In this document: one piece after another, positions 1 through 22,031 of the stretch | Layout: every line of letters starts with the position of its first letter | Position numbering within the stretch: position 1 is the first letter of the stretch | Assembly (NCBI GenBank): GCA_023525975.1 | Contig: CM042034.1 | Span: 1,495,501-1,559,500, forward strand | Source of the DNA: Smallanthus sonchifolius | Taxonomy: Eukaryota; Streptophyta; Magnoliopsida; Asterales; Asteraceae | DNA: 64,000 nt | Reading direction: 5' to 3' | Translations under genes and position numbers: made by a program | Notes under the pieces: model-generated | Database searches by the model: none | The model's input: only the letters and a program-made list of their open reading frames with translations | Told to the model about the DNA's origin: nothing

Positions 1-760
1 TAATGGATAGAACGGTTATGGAATTATGATCTCGTATCCTAAATGGATATGAAGTTATGGCCTACGTGCCATAATGGAAATGAAAATGTGATAATGAAAC
101 CCTTAATTGACTTATCGTATGCAAACGGGTCAAAGGGTCAAAAATGGGTGAAAGGTGTGAAATCAAGTTGTGAATACTTGATGTTATGTATAACATATTT
201 CTATGATAATATGTTAGAGAATTGCAAGGGAATGAAACCTTAATTGACCAAATGTGTGCAAATGGGTCAAATGGGTGAAAGTGGTGAAAACAAGTATATA
301 TACTTGTTGTTTTGGTCATCTCAATACTAATGGTGTTATGTTAATGTGGATATGTAGGGAAAGCTCCGAAGTAGGTCAAGGTCAAGTCCATTGGCAAAAG
401 AGGATTCTCGTATGCGTTATGGTGATCATTGGGTTTTTGTTTGAAAACCGTTTTTGACGTGTATTTTGGTTCACAAACAATGTTGTTTATGTTAATATAT
501 GTGATATGTATGTCTTTGGTCAAAACCCAGGTGTTGGGAGAGTTTTGGTGTTGTTGGGTGTGAAAAAGTTGGAAAAATGGTTAAGTATGAAAACCTGCAG
601 GAAACTGAAACTCTCTGAGTTTTGAGTCCCTCGCGGTACGCGAGAGCCCTTAGAGGATTCTCTCGCGGTACGCGAGAGACCGGGTTTCCGGGTTTGCGTT
701 TCTGAGACTCCCTCGCGGTACGCGAGGAAGGTGGCTAGTTTGTCTCGCGGTACGCGAGGA

Positions 761-812
<52 letters not shown>

Positions 813-1044
813 GGATTTAGTCTTCCGCGCGTTAAACTTTTGTTATTGAAAGTGGTGTGTTACAGAAGGTATTATTATTTAAATCAAATTTTTAAGAGAC
901 ATGTTCGTCATTAGGCGTTTCCGTCCAGAACTGGTGTAAACGAAGCTGGATAGATATTTGGATGACCTATAAATTAGTTTCGATATATGGGTGTCCTCTG
1001 CATACATTATCCCAAAAAAAAATAAAAAAAAAGGTCATAAGCAC
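1..1044. other. PECT1 intron 3 (part), repeat-rich
   Basis: This stretch follows the donor site of PECT1 exon 3 on the minus strand, so it is read as intron. No further PECT1 exon is visible. It holds four copies of a 15-base palindrome at 630-758, a run of about 41 A at 766-806, and AT-rich sequence. Confidence 0.6.
630..758. repeat. Four copies of a GC-rich 15-bp palindrome
   Basis: CTCGCGGTACGCGAG occurs at 630-644, 662-676, 712-726 and 744-758. The two arms pair around GGTAC-type centres, so each copy can form a short hairpin. The block is followed by an A tract at 766-806. It is probably part of an unidentified repeat element; its ends were not found. Confidence 0.8.
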
Positions 1045-3460
1045 CTTTCCATTAGAAAACTGAACAATCCTGCGAGATGTAGGAAGAAAATGAGAAACAC
1101 GGGTCCCACTGCCAGAGCCACCATCATCATATTTCTGTTTGTGACCATGACTAAATTGTCTTTGCAAGGAAGCGTGACTAGGACTCTCACAACTAGTCCT
1201 CTCCCTAACACAAAGAAGCATCCTCCCTGTTATCACATTCCCAAACAATTCAAAATTTAGTGGGACCCATGTCCATGATGTGATGAAGATGAGAAATGGA
1301 GGGAAAATAAAGCATAATGCATACCAACAATGTCTGTGCTTGATACTCCTTCTGTTCGCTTTATTTGTTTATAACGACCAGCTTTCTTCGCAAGGGCATA
1401 TGCATCAGTTCCATCAGGGAGAATGCATGGATCATCTCCATGAATGATATAATCTATATTGTACTCATCAAACAGTTTCCTCATAAAATCTTCAGTTATA
1501 GCATAAGGTGCATCGTGAATGACTTCATCAACCCACTTTACAGCACTAACCGTAAGCATCCTAAGATCAAACAAAATGAGATAAGGACCATAATCTTAAT
1601 GTATTGGATAAAAGATTGATGTTCATGATATTCAATTTTTTTATATATATTGGGTAATTAAGGGGGTACAGCGGCATTCAACTAGAAGAATATTTAAAGA
1701 AAAACAAAATATTAATCAGAACCTTTATGAAAACACACAACTGAATATAATCCTATGTCTAAAGTCTAAACCTATAAAGAAACAGAGATTGAATGGTAAT
1801 ATTTTGTCAAGAAACAGCCAATCATTATGATCAGTGTTGTAAAAATCGCTAGGCGCTAGTCGGGCGGTGGGGTAGGGCCTAGGCCTAGGCGGGATTAATC
1901 GGGGCCTAGGCGGGATTAATCGGATTATAATTTTTATATGTAATTTTCAGTTTTTTATATATATACACATATTTTTATATGTAATTTTTATAAAAATGTT
2001 CATTTTTAAACCACACCAAAGGTTTTCGCCGGAATTTGGCCGGAAAGTTCAGGTTTTCGCCGGAAATTTCAGGTTTTCGCCGGAATGTTCGCCGGAATGT
2101 TCACCGGAATCTGGCCGCCTAGGCCCGCCTAGGACCGCCTAGGCCGCCTAGGCCCAAAATTCCTCCTTAGCCGAGCGCCTAGCAATTAATCGGCGCCTAG
2201 GCGCGATTTTTACAACACTGAATATGATTATGAGTATTATCATATGTCTAAAATGAGATAGTAATTGAATGATAGGACTCAACATATTCTCTAAGAGGCC
2301 ATGGATCCTAACACTGTTGCAATGCCTAAACGCAAAAGTTTACGCAGGATCTACTTCTACATATTTTCTATCTGTAATTGTCGAAATTACATATAGAGCA
2401 TGATGAAAGCTCAATGGTTTGCCATTTATGTGAGAATATCTATTTTCATACTACAAGAAAACAAATATGTAAAGTACGCGGGATAAAATGTAATCAGAAA
2501 GCAAAGCAAGGAAAATTTTGATTTAGCATTCCCTTCTAATAGTTGTCATTAAGGCCACACAATGAGATAACGTGGTTCGCTGTCATAATCTCCCCCCTTG
2601 TAAATATCACAACTGAATAGCTATGGAGCAATGTACTTGTCAAATCATAAAGGCCCAAAGTCAAAAGTATTGATTTCATATAAATTCCAAGCATAGTTTA
2701 GCCCGCTAAAACCCCTGCCTACCATCGCTCAAGCTGAAAACCACTCACGTATTTGATTTCAAGTTTAAGACCTCACTAATGGTATCTTAACTACCAAAAA
2801 TGACAACACACCATTTGACATCAGTGCATGCACCATAAATCTGAACCTCCATGAAAGATTTTCATGCAGAAAAACAGTAGACCTAACAAGATCATATAAC
2901 AATTAAACCATATGCATCAACTATATCATTACATTACAACAGCAAGCTAGATACCGACTTAAAACATCATATTTAACCTAATCTAGAAATAAGCTATATT
3001 TGCATCAATCTCCAAATCAAACAGAAACACAACATTTCACCGAACCTATCCAGATCTCAGAGGTAAGATAATTTCATATTAACAATAACAATAAAGCAAT
3101 AAAAACTGAAATTGAAAATTAGGATCATGTAGAGAACCTTTCATGAAGAGGCGTAACCGGAGGGCCTTTATTAGCGGTGATTTCAGCATCGCTAACAACG
3201 CCGACAATCAATTGATCTCCGAGAGCACGTGCTTGCCGGAGTGCGTTACAGTGGCCGTAATGCATCATGTCAAAACAGCCGTCCATGTAGACACGTATGG
3301 GCCTCTTCTTCTTCTTCTTCTTCCTCCCGACAATATTTAACGGGGAGAGGTCCGGCCAAGCAGCGGTTAACGCCGCCACCGAAAGGCCTGCAACAAGACC
3401 TCCGATCAACCATGTGGCTAGAAACCGCCTGGAGCTTTCTAGACCTACATCTGAACCCAT
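1045..3460 (-). CDS. PECT1: Ethanolamine-phosphate cytidylyltransferase, 5' exons (partial)
   Basis: Makes CDP-ethanolamine from CTP and phosphoethanolamine, the committed step of the phosphatidylethanolamine branch of the Kennedy pathway. Exons read on the minus strand: 3138-3460, 1325-1560 and 1045-1226; phases join cleanly to give 247 residues. An N-terminal hydrophobic segment (about residues 13-36) fits a membrane anchor, followed by a basic stretch of six lysines. The first cytidylyltransferase domain shows the nucleotide-binding HYGH motif in MDGCFDMMHYGHC and the RTEGVSSTDIVGR signature. Exon 3 carries the linker ending FLPTSRRIVQFSNGK. The family has a second cytidylyltransferase domain, which must lie left of the window. 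A hAT-type MITE sits in intron 1. No lesion was seen in these exons. Confidence 0.95.
1832..2220. mobile_element. hAT-type MITE, copy 1
   Basis: A 389-bp element with inverted ends CAGTGTTGTAAAAATCGC and its complement, flanked by 8-bp direct repeats ATTATGAT / AATATGAT (one mismatch). CA-TG ends and an 8-bp duplication fit the hAT superfamily. The interior is full of CCTAGG/GCCTAGGC motifs and has no ORF. It lies in PECT1 intron 1. Confidence 0.9.
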
Positions 3461-3480
3461 ATTTGCCCAAGAAATCTGTC

Positions 3481-4700
3481 TGAAATGTGTTGGTTTTGTT
3501 TTGGCCCCTTTAATTTATTCTCAGTTTGTGGGTTAGCTTTTCTTTTTATTCTTTTTCTTTTCCTTTTATTCTCTTCTCCTTTTGAATATGCCCAGAATTG
3601 TTTTTAAATAAATTTCAAAAAGAATTATTTAATTTTATATATTTTAAGAAAAATATATTTAATTTTATAAAAATATTTAATTTTATACAGTTAAAAAATA
3701 TTTAATTTTGTGTATTTGACTAAAATATAAATTACTGGAAGTTTATTACTTTTATTTAGGTATGCTAAAGTTTTGCCTTTTGTTGGAAAGGGGTTGATTA
3801 CAGAAAAGTAAGTTAGTCGTGAAAAAAAAGAGCAAACTTAAATTGTTTGACTTCTTGATCTCTGATTTATATTTTTAAAATTTTGTACTTCATACATGCA
3901 AATATGCATGTTTATATACATAAAACACCATTAAACAATTTTTTTGATACGTTTTTATACATTTAAAAGTTTACCTATATATGTGTAGGTAAAATAACTT
4001 ATAAATCTTACACATAAGTTACACATATGTAGATTGTATAAATAAACGAAATTTACTCATTTTTTATAAATTTCATGAGAGACGAATAAATATTGCGTTT
4101 TTATCATTTTTTTATATTTTAAATTTTTGTAAGATTGAAAAATGAAAGATTCATTTTGTTCTCATGTTCTCGCTTGTTAAATCGTTTTTTTAAATAATTA
4201 TATGCCGATTTATATTCATAAAAAATATGTAATTATTAATATAGTTTAAATAAGAAAATAGAAGTATTGGTAGAATGCGAAAATTAACAAATCATTTTGA
4301 AAGTAATATTTTTAAATGATTTAAGATTTAGAGAAATGATAAACTTTTCTAAAATCGTGAGTATCCATTGATATTACTTTAAAAATACTATGCTAACCAA
4401 TAAGGTCAGAGAAAACATAACCATATAAATTTTCTTTTCATTTTGCACCTTTACATGGAAAACTATTAGTTACATGTCTGGTAAGACGATAGATAATTAA
4501 CATACATAAAATAGCATAAGGAGGGTTTTACTGGTTTGACCGGTTTGAAAACCAAGTTGAAACCGGTTCTTGAGAGAGGTTTGAACGGTTCGGTTCGGGT
4601 AAAAACCGGATTTATGTATGGAAGGCTAGAACCATTTTTAAATGAGCGATTTAAATAGGTTTGGAACCGGTTTGAATACTATCCTTGATCAATATTATAT
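3481..4700. other. PECT1 upstream region, no gene seen
   Basis: Contains the PECT1 promoter side (minus strand reading right to left). It is very AT-rich and no ORF or RNA gene could be supported. A CCGGTTTGAAAACC-type repeat patch occurs at about 4530-4680. Confidence 0.5.
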
Positions 4701-4707
4701 AAACTAG

Positions 4708-4845
4708 GGGATTTACCCGCCTCGCGTTGCGGCGGCGTCGAAACGTACAGCAACTCGAACCGTCTCGCGTTGCGGCGGCGAAACGTATAGTAACTCGAAC
4801 CACCCCGCATTACGGCGACGCGTCGAAACGTACACGATTCTCCGA
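4708..4845. repeat. Tandem GC-rich repeat at a Helitron-like end
   Basis: The motif CTCGCGTTGCGGCGGCG followed by AAACGTA recurs three times with divergence (about 4722, 4763, 4803). The left border reads AAACTAG|GGGATTTACCC; on the minus strand this is a GC-rich segment ending in CTAG before T, resembling a Helitron 3' end. The opposite terminus was not located. Confidence 0.45.
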
Positions 4846-4908
4846 TAATACCAGTACCATTTAGAAAATGAAACTGGTTAAAAACATATCATCCAAAGTA
4901 AATGAAAC

Positions 4909-5296
4909 CAGTGTTGTAAAAATCGCTAGGCGCTAGTCGGGCGGTGGGGTAGGGCCTAGGCCTAGGCGGGATTAATCGGGGCCTAGGCGGGATTAATCGG
5001 ATTATAATTTTTATATGTAATTTTCAGTTTTTTATATATATACACACATTTTTATGTGTAATTTTTATAAAAATGTTCATTTTTAAACCACACCAAAGGT
5101 TTTCGCCGGAATTTGGCTGGAAAGTTCAGGTTTTCGCCTGAAATTTCAGTTTTTCGCTAGAATGTTCGCCGGAATGTTCACCGGAATCTGGCCGCCTAGG
5201 CCCGTCTAGGACCGTCTAGGCCGCCTAGGCCCAAAATTCCTCCTTAGCCGAGCGCTTAGCGATTAATCGGCGCTAGGCGCGATTTTTACAACACTG
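4909..5296. mobile_element. hAT-type MITE, copy 2
   Basis: A 388-bp element nearly identical in layout to the one at 1832-2220, with the same CAGTGTTGTAAAAATCGC inverted ends. It is flanked by perfect 8-bp target duplications AATGAAAC at 4901-4908 and 5297-5304. Confidence 0.95.
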
Positions 5297-5802
5297 AATG
5301 AAACTAGGTTAAAAACGTATATTATACAAAGTATGAGGGTGAAAAAAATACAAAGGGAAATGAAACGGATTAAAAACGTATATTATACAAAATACGAAGG
5401 TCAAAACAAAAATTAAAAAAATAATAAAAAATGTTTATTATTCCTTTTAGTTTGTTTTTCAATAAGATGTTAATCATGTAAAATTATAATATAGATAATT
5501 GAGTAAGGCTAAGCTCTAAAGTATCAATTCCATCTTCAAGCTCAAGCTTGAAATTGCCTGCTAGAGTCAAGTTTTGAGCTTCGAGTTTTAAGATCAACCC
5601 TTGCAAGGTTTATAGTAGTGTGTGGCTTTACCAGAGGTGTAAACGAGTCAAGCCGAGTTTGAGGTTACCTAAGCTTAAGTGCAACTCGTATTCATGTCTA
5701 TTTCTAAAGCTCGAGTTTAACTCGTTTAATGTTTTATTTGATTATTTATTTATATAATTTATGACTATTTTTATATATATTAATAATTAAAGTTTTATAT
5801 AT

Positions 5803-6376
5803 AACAAACAACAAACATACCCCATAAAATCCAACCAATAACAAAGCTATTGGTAAGGTCTGAGAAGGGTGGGAGGTAAGCAAATCATACCCCTATCCAA
5901 GAGTATAGAGAGGTTGCTTCCAGAAATACCCCCAACTCTAAAACCTTCTCAGGGCCTAAAAAGTATACTAGTATCATAGAGTTCATCACATTGAATCTAC
6001 ACAACAAACAACATAAGCTCTAATAAAAAAAATATTATAAAGCTACCAATAGCAGAAAAGATGAAAAAGCATAAGTAGTGAAAAAGTGAAGATAATATAG
6101 ATAACGTCATATAGATACAAAAAGCCAGGAAGACAATAACATGCTTAAGCCACCACAAATCTAGATAGAACTAAACCCCTAAGATAAAACTAAAACTAAT
6201 ATGTTACCCTCCCCCAAAAAGTCCTTAACCTTATTCATACGCCTCCACGAAGGCCTATACTTGACCATGTCCACAGAGATATGTAATTCTAACAAATCAT
6301 GGCTAAAGTACTCATCTAAAGTCAGTTTAGATCTGCATCTACCCCTCCTTCCTTCTACAGTGAGAGTTTTCACTTA
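5803..6376 (-). mobile_element. RTE-type LINE, 3' part
   Basis: On the minus strand 6179-6373 reads KTLTVEGRRGRCRSKLTLDE...DLLELHISVDMVKYRPSWRRMNKVKDF, the typical C-terminus of plant RTE-clade LINE reverse transcriptases. Downstream (5803-5945) lies the usual 3' end with the CCTTACC-type segment and a TTG-like tail (seen as ACAACAAACAAC on the plus strand). The upstream reading continues at 8737-8830, beyond a transposon insertion. Confidence 0.75.
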
Positions 6377-7475
6377 GGGTGATGGGGGCGGGATACCCGA
6401 ATGAAACCGAGTAGGGGAAATGGAAATCGAGTAAAGGGGTACACCGCCCCCATTAAATCGAGTAGGGGCGGGTAGGTGAGTCCGAGCATGTTGAACGAGT
6501 ATATTTACTCGGAGGTGGTTGGGAGAGCCGTTGGGGCTACTAGCCGTTAGTGTGGGGGGGGGGGGTTGGGTTGGGTGCTTTAAAAAATAATATTATTTTT
6601 TTACCTATATATACCCACATTTCACACACATATATTTTTACCTATCATCTATATATCTTTCATCTCATCTATATAATTTTACACTCTACAAAAAAAATGG
6701 AAGGGTCATCCAAAAAATCAACAAAGCCTATAAAATTTAGGCCAAAAGTTCAATCTCAACCGCGACCCGAACGAACCCAAGCCGCCCCCTGACGAACCCA
6801 ACCACCTCCTCAACGACCACAACCACCTCCTCAACCAATTCCAAGCTATTTCCCGCAACCTCAATATCCAAACTACTACCCTCAAAGTTCAACCGATCCA
6901 AACATACTATCTCAAGATATGGATCCAAATTATTTATCTCAATTTTCGCTTGATATGGATCCTAATTTTTTATCTCAATTTTCCTACAAATACCAAAACC
7001 AACTGTATCGTGATCCAAACGAAATCATCCATTCAGAATCCGAAGACGAAGGAGAAGATGAGGATGTTGATGAAGAAACGGAAGAGCAGGATGTTGATGA
7101 AGGAGAAGATGAAGAAGTTGAAGTAGAAGAAGTCGAAGTTGAAGATGTTGGCGCCAAGCCGAAAAGACAACACAAAAACCGGTTACCACCAAAGAGATGG
7201 ACGGAAGAAGAAGAAATTGTCGTGGTCCAAGCTTATATTCATAAGACACAAAATAAAATAAAAGGAAATCAACAAAAAAGTGATTCGTTTTGGAAGAAAA
7301 TCTTTTCGCATTTTACCGCTTTATTTGGTGAAAACGATCGAACCGTTGACCAAGTGTCTTGAAAGTGGAAGGATCTTAATAAAAAAATGACCGCCTTCAA
7401 CAGGTGTTCCAACAAATGGTAAGATTTATTTTCCAAATTATATAAGTATTTTTTAATTTTCTTATCTAACGTTTC

Positions 7476-7536
<61 letters not shown>

Positions 7537-7538
<2 letters not shown>

Positions 7539-7920
7539 GCATGTTCTTTTGAGAACCAACCATATGTTGAGAACCGAAAGAACCGCACAAAACGTGTACA
7601 TATCGCTTTAGTGAAAAAAGTAAAATTCAACAACAATGTTTTATTTATCTCTTCCCACTCTTAGTTTGAGTTTATCTCCTCTCTCCTGAATTTTTTTAAG
7701 AAAAGTATAAAAATATGCATATATGCATTCATTTGTGCATATAGTGTGAGTGCATATATGCATTTAAAAAAACGACCATAAATTCGAGGTCTTTTAAAAC
7801 CAAACCTTAAACATATTGAAATGTACATGAATTCTAGTCAATTTATATTATAAATAGAGGAAGAGTTAATGCGGTTCTCACGGTTCTTAACATATTGTTG
7901 GTTCTCAAAAGAACATACCC
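7537..7920. mobile_element. TA-flanked MITE, family B, copy 1
   Basis: Inverted ends GGGCATGTTCTTTTGAGAAC and GGGTATGTTCTTTTGAGAAC, 384 bp, embedded between TA dinucleotide runs (7480-7535 and 7921-7947). No coding capacity. A shorter relative lies at 57864-58050. Confidence 0.85.
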
Positions 7921-7947
7921 ATATATATATATATATATATATATATA

Positions 7948-8281
7948 GGGGAGGGTTCCAGAGAAAACCACAAGTTAGACGAAAACCAAGAAAACCATTA
8001 AAAAAACCAATTTTACCCAATCATATAATAATTTTTATTTTTTGTTTTAGTTTATTTTTATTTATTTATAAGAGTATCAATGAAATATTAAACATTTTTA
8101 CCAAAAAACATTTTTACACATAGTGTTACGTATACGTAAACATAAAACAAAAAAATTGTGGTTACGTATACGTAAATCAAAAAAATTGTTTTTAAATACG
8201 TATACGTAAATAAAAAAATTGCCTAAAATGATGTGGTTTTCTTGGTTTTCGCCTAACTTTGTGGTTTTCTCTTGATCCCTC

Positions 8282-8284
<3 letters not shown>
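7948..8284. mobile_element. TA-flanked MITE, family A, copy 1
   Basis: Inverted ends GGGGAGGG followed by WTCMAGAGAAAACCACAA, 337 bp, bounded by TA runs on both sides. The interior has several TTACGTATACGTAA palindromes. Relatives are at 57186-57495 and 57523-57851. Confidence 0.9.
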
Positions 8285-8327
<43 letters not shown>

Positions 8328-8736
8328 AAAGAAGGCCGAGTGGTACAACTGATTTGGACCTTGTTGAAGCGACTTTAAGCCATTACACCGAATCGCATGA
8401 TCATCTCGTAGAACCGTACTTGTCGATTGTATTGCAACGTAAACGTGAAATTGCCGCAAAGTATGGATGGCAATGCACATTTTAGATTTTAATTTTTTAT
8501 TATCTAGCTTTTATTTATTTTGTAGGTTTTTTATTTTTAGTTGTATCATGTTAATTTTTATTTAATGAAATTGTTTTTTTTTTATTAAATGTTTATTTTT
8601 TTTTACAAAAAAAGTTGGTGAGTAAATGAGTAGGATGTTTTCAATAAAATCTGAGTAAATGGGTAGTTTTGAGATGACAGAATTCTATCAGGTTTGGTAA
8701 GTAAATGAATAAAAGGGTAAATGACCCCCATCACCC

Positions 8737-8830
8737 TTATCCAACTGACGTTGTCAAGTGTCTTCTCTTCATATGCCTAAACCATCTCAGTCTCCCCTCT
8801 TTTATCTTATCTACTATATTAGTCACCCTA
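8737..8830 (-). mobile_element. RTE-type LINE, upstream part of the split copy
   Basis: The minus strand reads VDKIKEGRLRWFRHMKRRHLTT, which precedes the TVEGRR block in RTE reverse transcriptases. That block is found at 6179-6373 across the inserted Harbinger element. The LINE is 5'-truncated or too decayed to follow further right. Confidence 0.7.
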
Positions 8831-9632
8831 ATTTTTCCCTAAAAACACCATTTCCCTAAAAACCTCATTTTTATATATATAACATGAAGTATATTATTTA
8901 GTTATTTTATCATAATTTAAGATATAAAATAATTAGTATGTAAATACATATATAATTAATATATCAAATATAGGTGTTAATCCCAGTGAGGAGGCTACCT
9001 AATATAGATGTGAATCCTGGTTATGTCACCCCGATCCATTTTATCTCAAGGGCCTAGTCAAGCTAACGAGCTTCATTATAGGCTCGATTTCATTTAAGCT
9101 CAACTCGATCCTAACTTTTAACGAACCAATCTCATAGCTCACGAAAGGCTCGTTTACCCCCTTAAACTCACTAAGCTCAATTACACCCTCAAGTCCTAAC
9201 CGGCTTGGTCAGAACCACCATGCATTCATATTTAGAGTTTAACACCTAGACTAGATGGCACCAATCTCTGGACCTAGCATTATTTTCTAATATCTGTCCC
9301 TTGATCACAATAATATCCCCCTAATACCATGAATACAAACAATCCTAGCCAAATAAAGATATTATAACAATTGCGAAAAAACAATATATAAAAGAAAAAG
9401 AATTCGCAATAATCACATTCCTACCAAACTTTAACACCAAACAAGAAAACTAGAAAGCAATAGTTAACTGCAGTCTCCTCTTCATCTGGTCATATTTTAG
9501 TCCAAATAATTAGAAATACACGCAGATCCCCAGATCAGCATTTGCAGATCCTCATTTTCTGGAAACCTGATCCCTGTATAGTTTTTTTTTTCTCTTCCAA
9601 TTAAAGAATTTGCATTAAATGGTCAACCATAG
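8831..9632. other. Intergenic, downstream of GAUT7
   Basis: AT-rich with a decayed AGCTCAACTCGATC-type repeat at about 9050-9190, related to patches at 5510-5760, 23770-23890 and 52970-53340. No gene seen; presumably includes the GAUT7 3' UTR and polyadenylation region. Confidence 0.5.
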
Positions 9633-19813
<10,181 letters not shown>

Positions 19814-20310
19814 CCCCCACCACCACATCTACTTCACTGTATTTATTGGAGTTCTAAGTAATGATAGTATTGACAAGAGTTGCACAAATTAGTCTCCAAC
19901 TTTGTTCAAGTACATATACACCCCCTTTGTTTTGAGATATTATTTGAAACACTTCTTGTAATGTTCTTTACTTTCTATCACTGTCGATATTACGTAACTG
20001 GTCTGATTTAATCACGTGTACGAGAGTTTATATTTTTTTTTGTCATCAAACATAGAAGAAACACATCCTTGTTGGTTGGTTGTCCACCCTTTCATAAGGG
20101 AGGTTGTAAGTTTGAGTCCTTCTCAGGATAACTCTTGATTTTTTTTTGTTATCGGCTACTCTTTGTAATTTTTTTATTGGAGTTAATTACAAGGAAGGTC
20201 TCTTTGGTGAGGCCTAGTTTCATTTTTGGTATACACAGTGGGTCCAAAAGTGTGCACGATCGTTACAAAAAGATCCTCACATTGGATGGACGTAAAAATA
20301 TCGTTAAGAC

Positions 20311-20725
20311 CAATGTTTTCAGAACCGGACCGGACGTCGAACCGGTCTCCTTACCGGTCCACTGGTCGGACCGGTCCGACCGGTCGGACCGGATTTAAGA
20401 ACCGGACGACGTCATAAATATTATAAAAGTATATCAGTCTAAATAGCTTTTAATCCTTTCAAAAACCACCAACAAGTCAATTCCAATAATTTTAAACTAA
20501 CAATTACCTACGAAATAAGAAGCCAGGAGACTTAAAAAAGATTAAAAAAAAATAAAATAGTCAAGCGGTTCAACCGGTCCGACCACCCGGTTTCCGGTCC
20601 GACCGCCGGTTCAACCGGTCCGACCACCGGTTCGCTGCAGAAACGGTTCAACACATGTAACCGGACCGGTCAGACCACCGGTTCCCGGTCCGACCGGCCG
20701 GTCCGGTCCGGGTTTCAAAACATTG
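20311..20725. mobile_element. hAT-type MITE rich in CCGGTCCGACCGG
   Basis: Ends CAATGTTTTCAGAACCGGAC and GTCCGGGTTTCAAAACATTG are inverted copies. Perfect 8-bp target duplications GTTAAGAC lie at 20303-20310 and 20726-20733. The 415-bp interior repeats CCGGTCCGACCGG/CCGGTTCAACCGG on both arms and can fold extensively. No ORF of element origin. Confidence 0.88.
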
Positions 20726-21725
20726 GTTAAGACTCCTCATGTGCTGCCCATGTAAGGACATTATGGTCATTTCATAATACCTTATTTTTGCCACACATAT
20801 TAGATGTTAGAACACATTGGTTTGGTCTCCTCTCTTATCTTCTTTTCCATTGTTCCTTAAATCCCTGGGAATTGTGGTATGTTTCTGTGGGAAATACGCC
20901 ATCGTTCGTACATCATGGACCCATAAAAACCCTGTACGAAGGTTTTACTCATGCCCACACCTGGTATGTCCATCTCTCTTCAATTTTATTTCGATGTGTT
21001 ATGGGATTTTGATATGATTTTGATACAAGATAAAAAAAACTTGGGTCTTAATATAGGTTATATGTTTGATTTCAAGTGAAATACTTATTATTTGTGTTAG
21101 CTCCATTTTGTCTATTCGCTGAGCTTTTCGTTCAACCACATTAATACTATGTGGTATGTACTTAAGGTTGTCTTGAGATACCGGAAAGTGTGCATTGTAG
21201 GAGGGATCAGAAATAAGAAGGAATGACAACGTAATAATAGATATTGGTGAGGGTAAATAATATTATTTACATTTATATATTCCTTAAGTTTGAGGTTATA
21301 TTACATTAACATTAAATTGTCTTTGATTCTCTAAAGGTACATGTCAACCATAATCCGTGAAGTGTTACATCAAAACTAGATAGAACTCTACTTTTGATAA
21401 CTTACACATGACACAAAATTCTGAGAAGGATGTTGATTTGTATAAGATCAAACATTCTAATTACAAACGTATTTTGCATGATGATCTTACAAGAACAACG
21501 ATTGACATAAAGGTAAGTATATTTGAAAAAATACAAGGGATCTTTAATTAAAAGCTAAAAGAGTTTATATGGATACTTATTTGAATAATAATGTAACATC
21601 ATAACTTTCATATACTATCACCAGCAACACATATGTTTGCCGTTCAAAAAAACAGCATATATGCTTAGTAAAAAAACATGTTTTTAAATAATTTATATAT
21701 ACATAAGTATGTGTGTGTGCACGCA

Positions 21726-22031
21726 TACCACTAGCTTGGTCCAGTGGTTAAAGGCGATGAAGGACGAACTTGCCCACGCAGGTTCGATCCCGAGCCAACC
21801 CGGGTTTTAGTCCGAAGTGCGTTACGCTAGCGGGTCTTGGCCCGTGTAGCGGCGCAACGGCTGTCAAATGGCAGCAGGCTCCATGGTTTCCCGGTGAATG
21901 CCTAACCTCTCGCTCTGAACCCTCGGGCCCGGTTTAGACAACGTAGTGGTCAGGTTGGAGGGGTGACAGGGTCTCCGACTTGTCGGAGATGCGACTGCCA
22001 CTCATATTGAAAGTCGCCGTTCAAAAAAAAA
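21726..22031 (+). mobile_element. tRNA-derived SINE with 17-bp target duplication
   Basis: A 306-bp element whose head has an A-box-like TGGTCCAGTGGTTAAAGGC and a B box GGTTCGATCCC, the pol III internal promoter. It ends in an A run. The 17-bp sequence ATGTGTGTGTGCACGCA flanks it at 21709-21725 and 22032-22048. Confidence 0.93.

Larger units (their letters stand above)
6697..8485 (+). pseudogene. Harbinger ORF1-like Myb/SANT protein, broken
   Basis: Starts at ATG 6697 (MEGSSKKSTKPIKF). It runs through a Pro/Gln/Tyr-rich segment, two YLSQFSLDMDPNFLSQFS-like repeats, a long Glu/Asp tract (about 7036-7150), then a trihelix/Myb-like domain beginning KRWTEEEEIVVVQAYIH. In-frame TGA codons occur at 6790 and before KWKDLNKKM near 7360. 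After the MITE-filled gap, 8325-8485 reads TTDLDLVEATLSHYTESHDH...AKYGWQCTF and ends in TAG. Known role of the family: DNA-binding accessory protein of Harbinger transposons. The intervening region may be an intron that received the MITEs. Confidence 0.6.
6377..8736 (+). mobile_element. PIF/Harbinger-type transposon, non-autonomous, inside the LINE
   Basis: A 2360-bp element with inverted ends GGGTGATGGGGG, flanked by TTA on both sides (6374-6376 and 8737-8739), the classic PIF/Harbinger target duplication. It encodes a broken Myb/SANT-like protein on the plus strand but no DDE transposase is visible. Two smaller TA-flanked MITEs lie inside it. The LINE reverse-transcriptase reading stops at one edge and resumes at the other, confirming the insertion. 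Confidence 0.85.

Noticed and set aside
6984..7175. Ser-rich minus-strand ORF
   Set aside because: Antisense shadow of the Glu/Asp tract in the Harbinger ORF1-like gene.
20788..21017. Two overlapping plus-strand ORFs
   Set aside because: No family match, no splice context, aromatic-rich composition typical of random AT-rich sequence.
21741..21800. tRNA-like A and B boxes, also at 27218, 30690 and 31160
   Set aside because: No cloverleaf with acceptor stem; target duplications and A tails show SINEs instead of tRNA genes.
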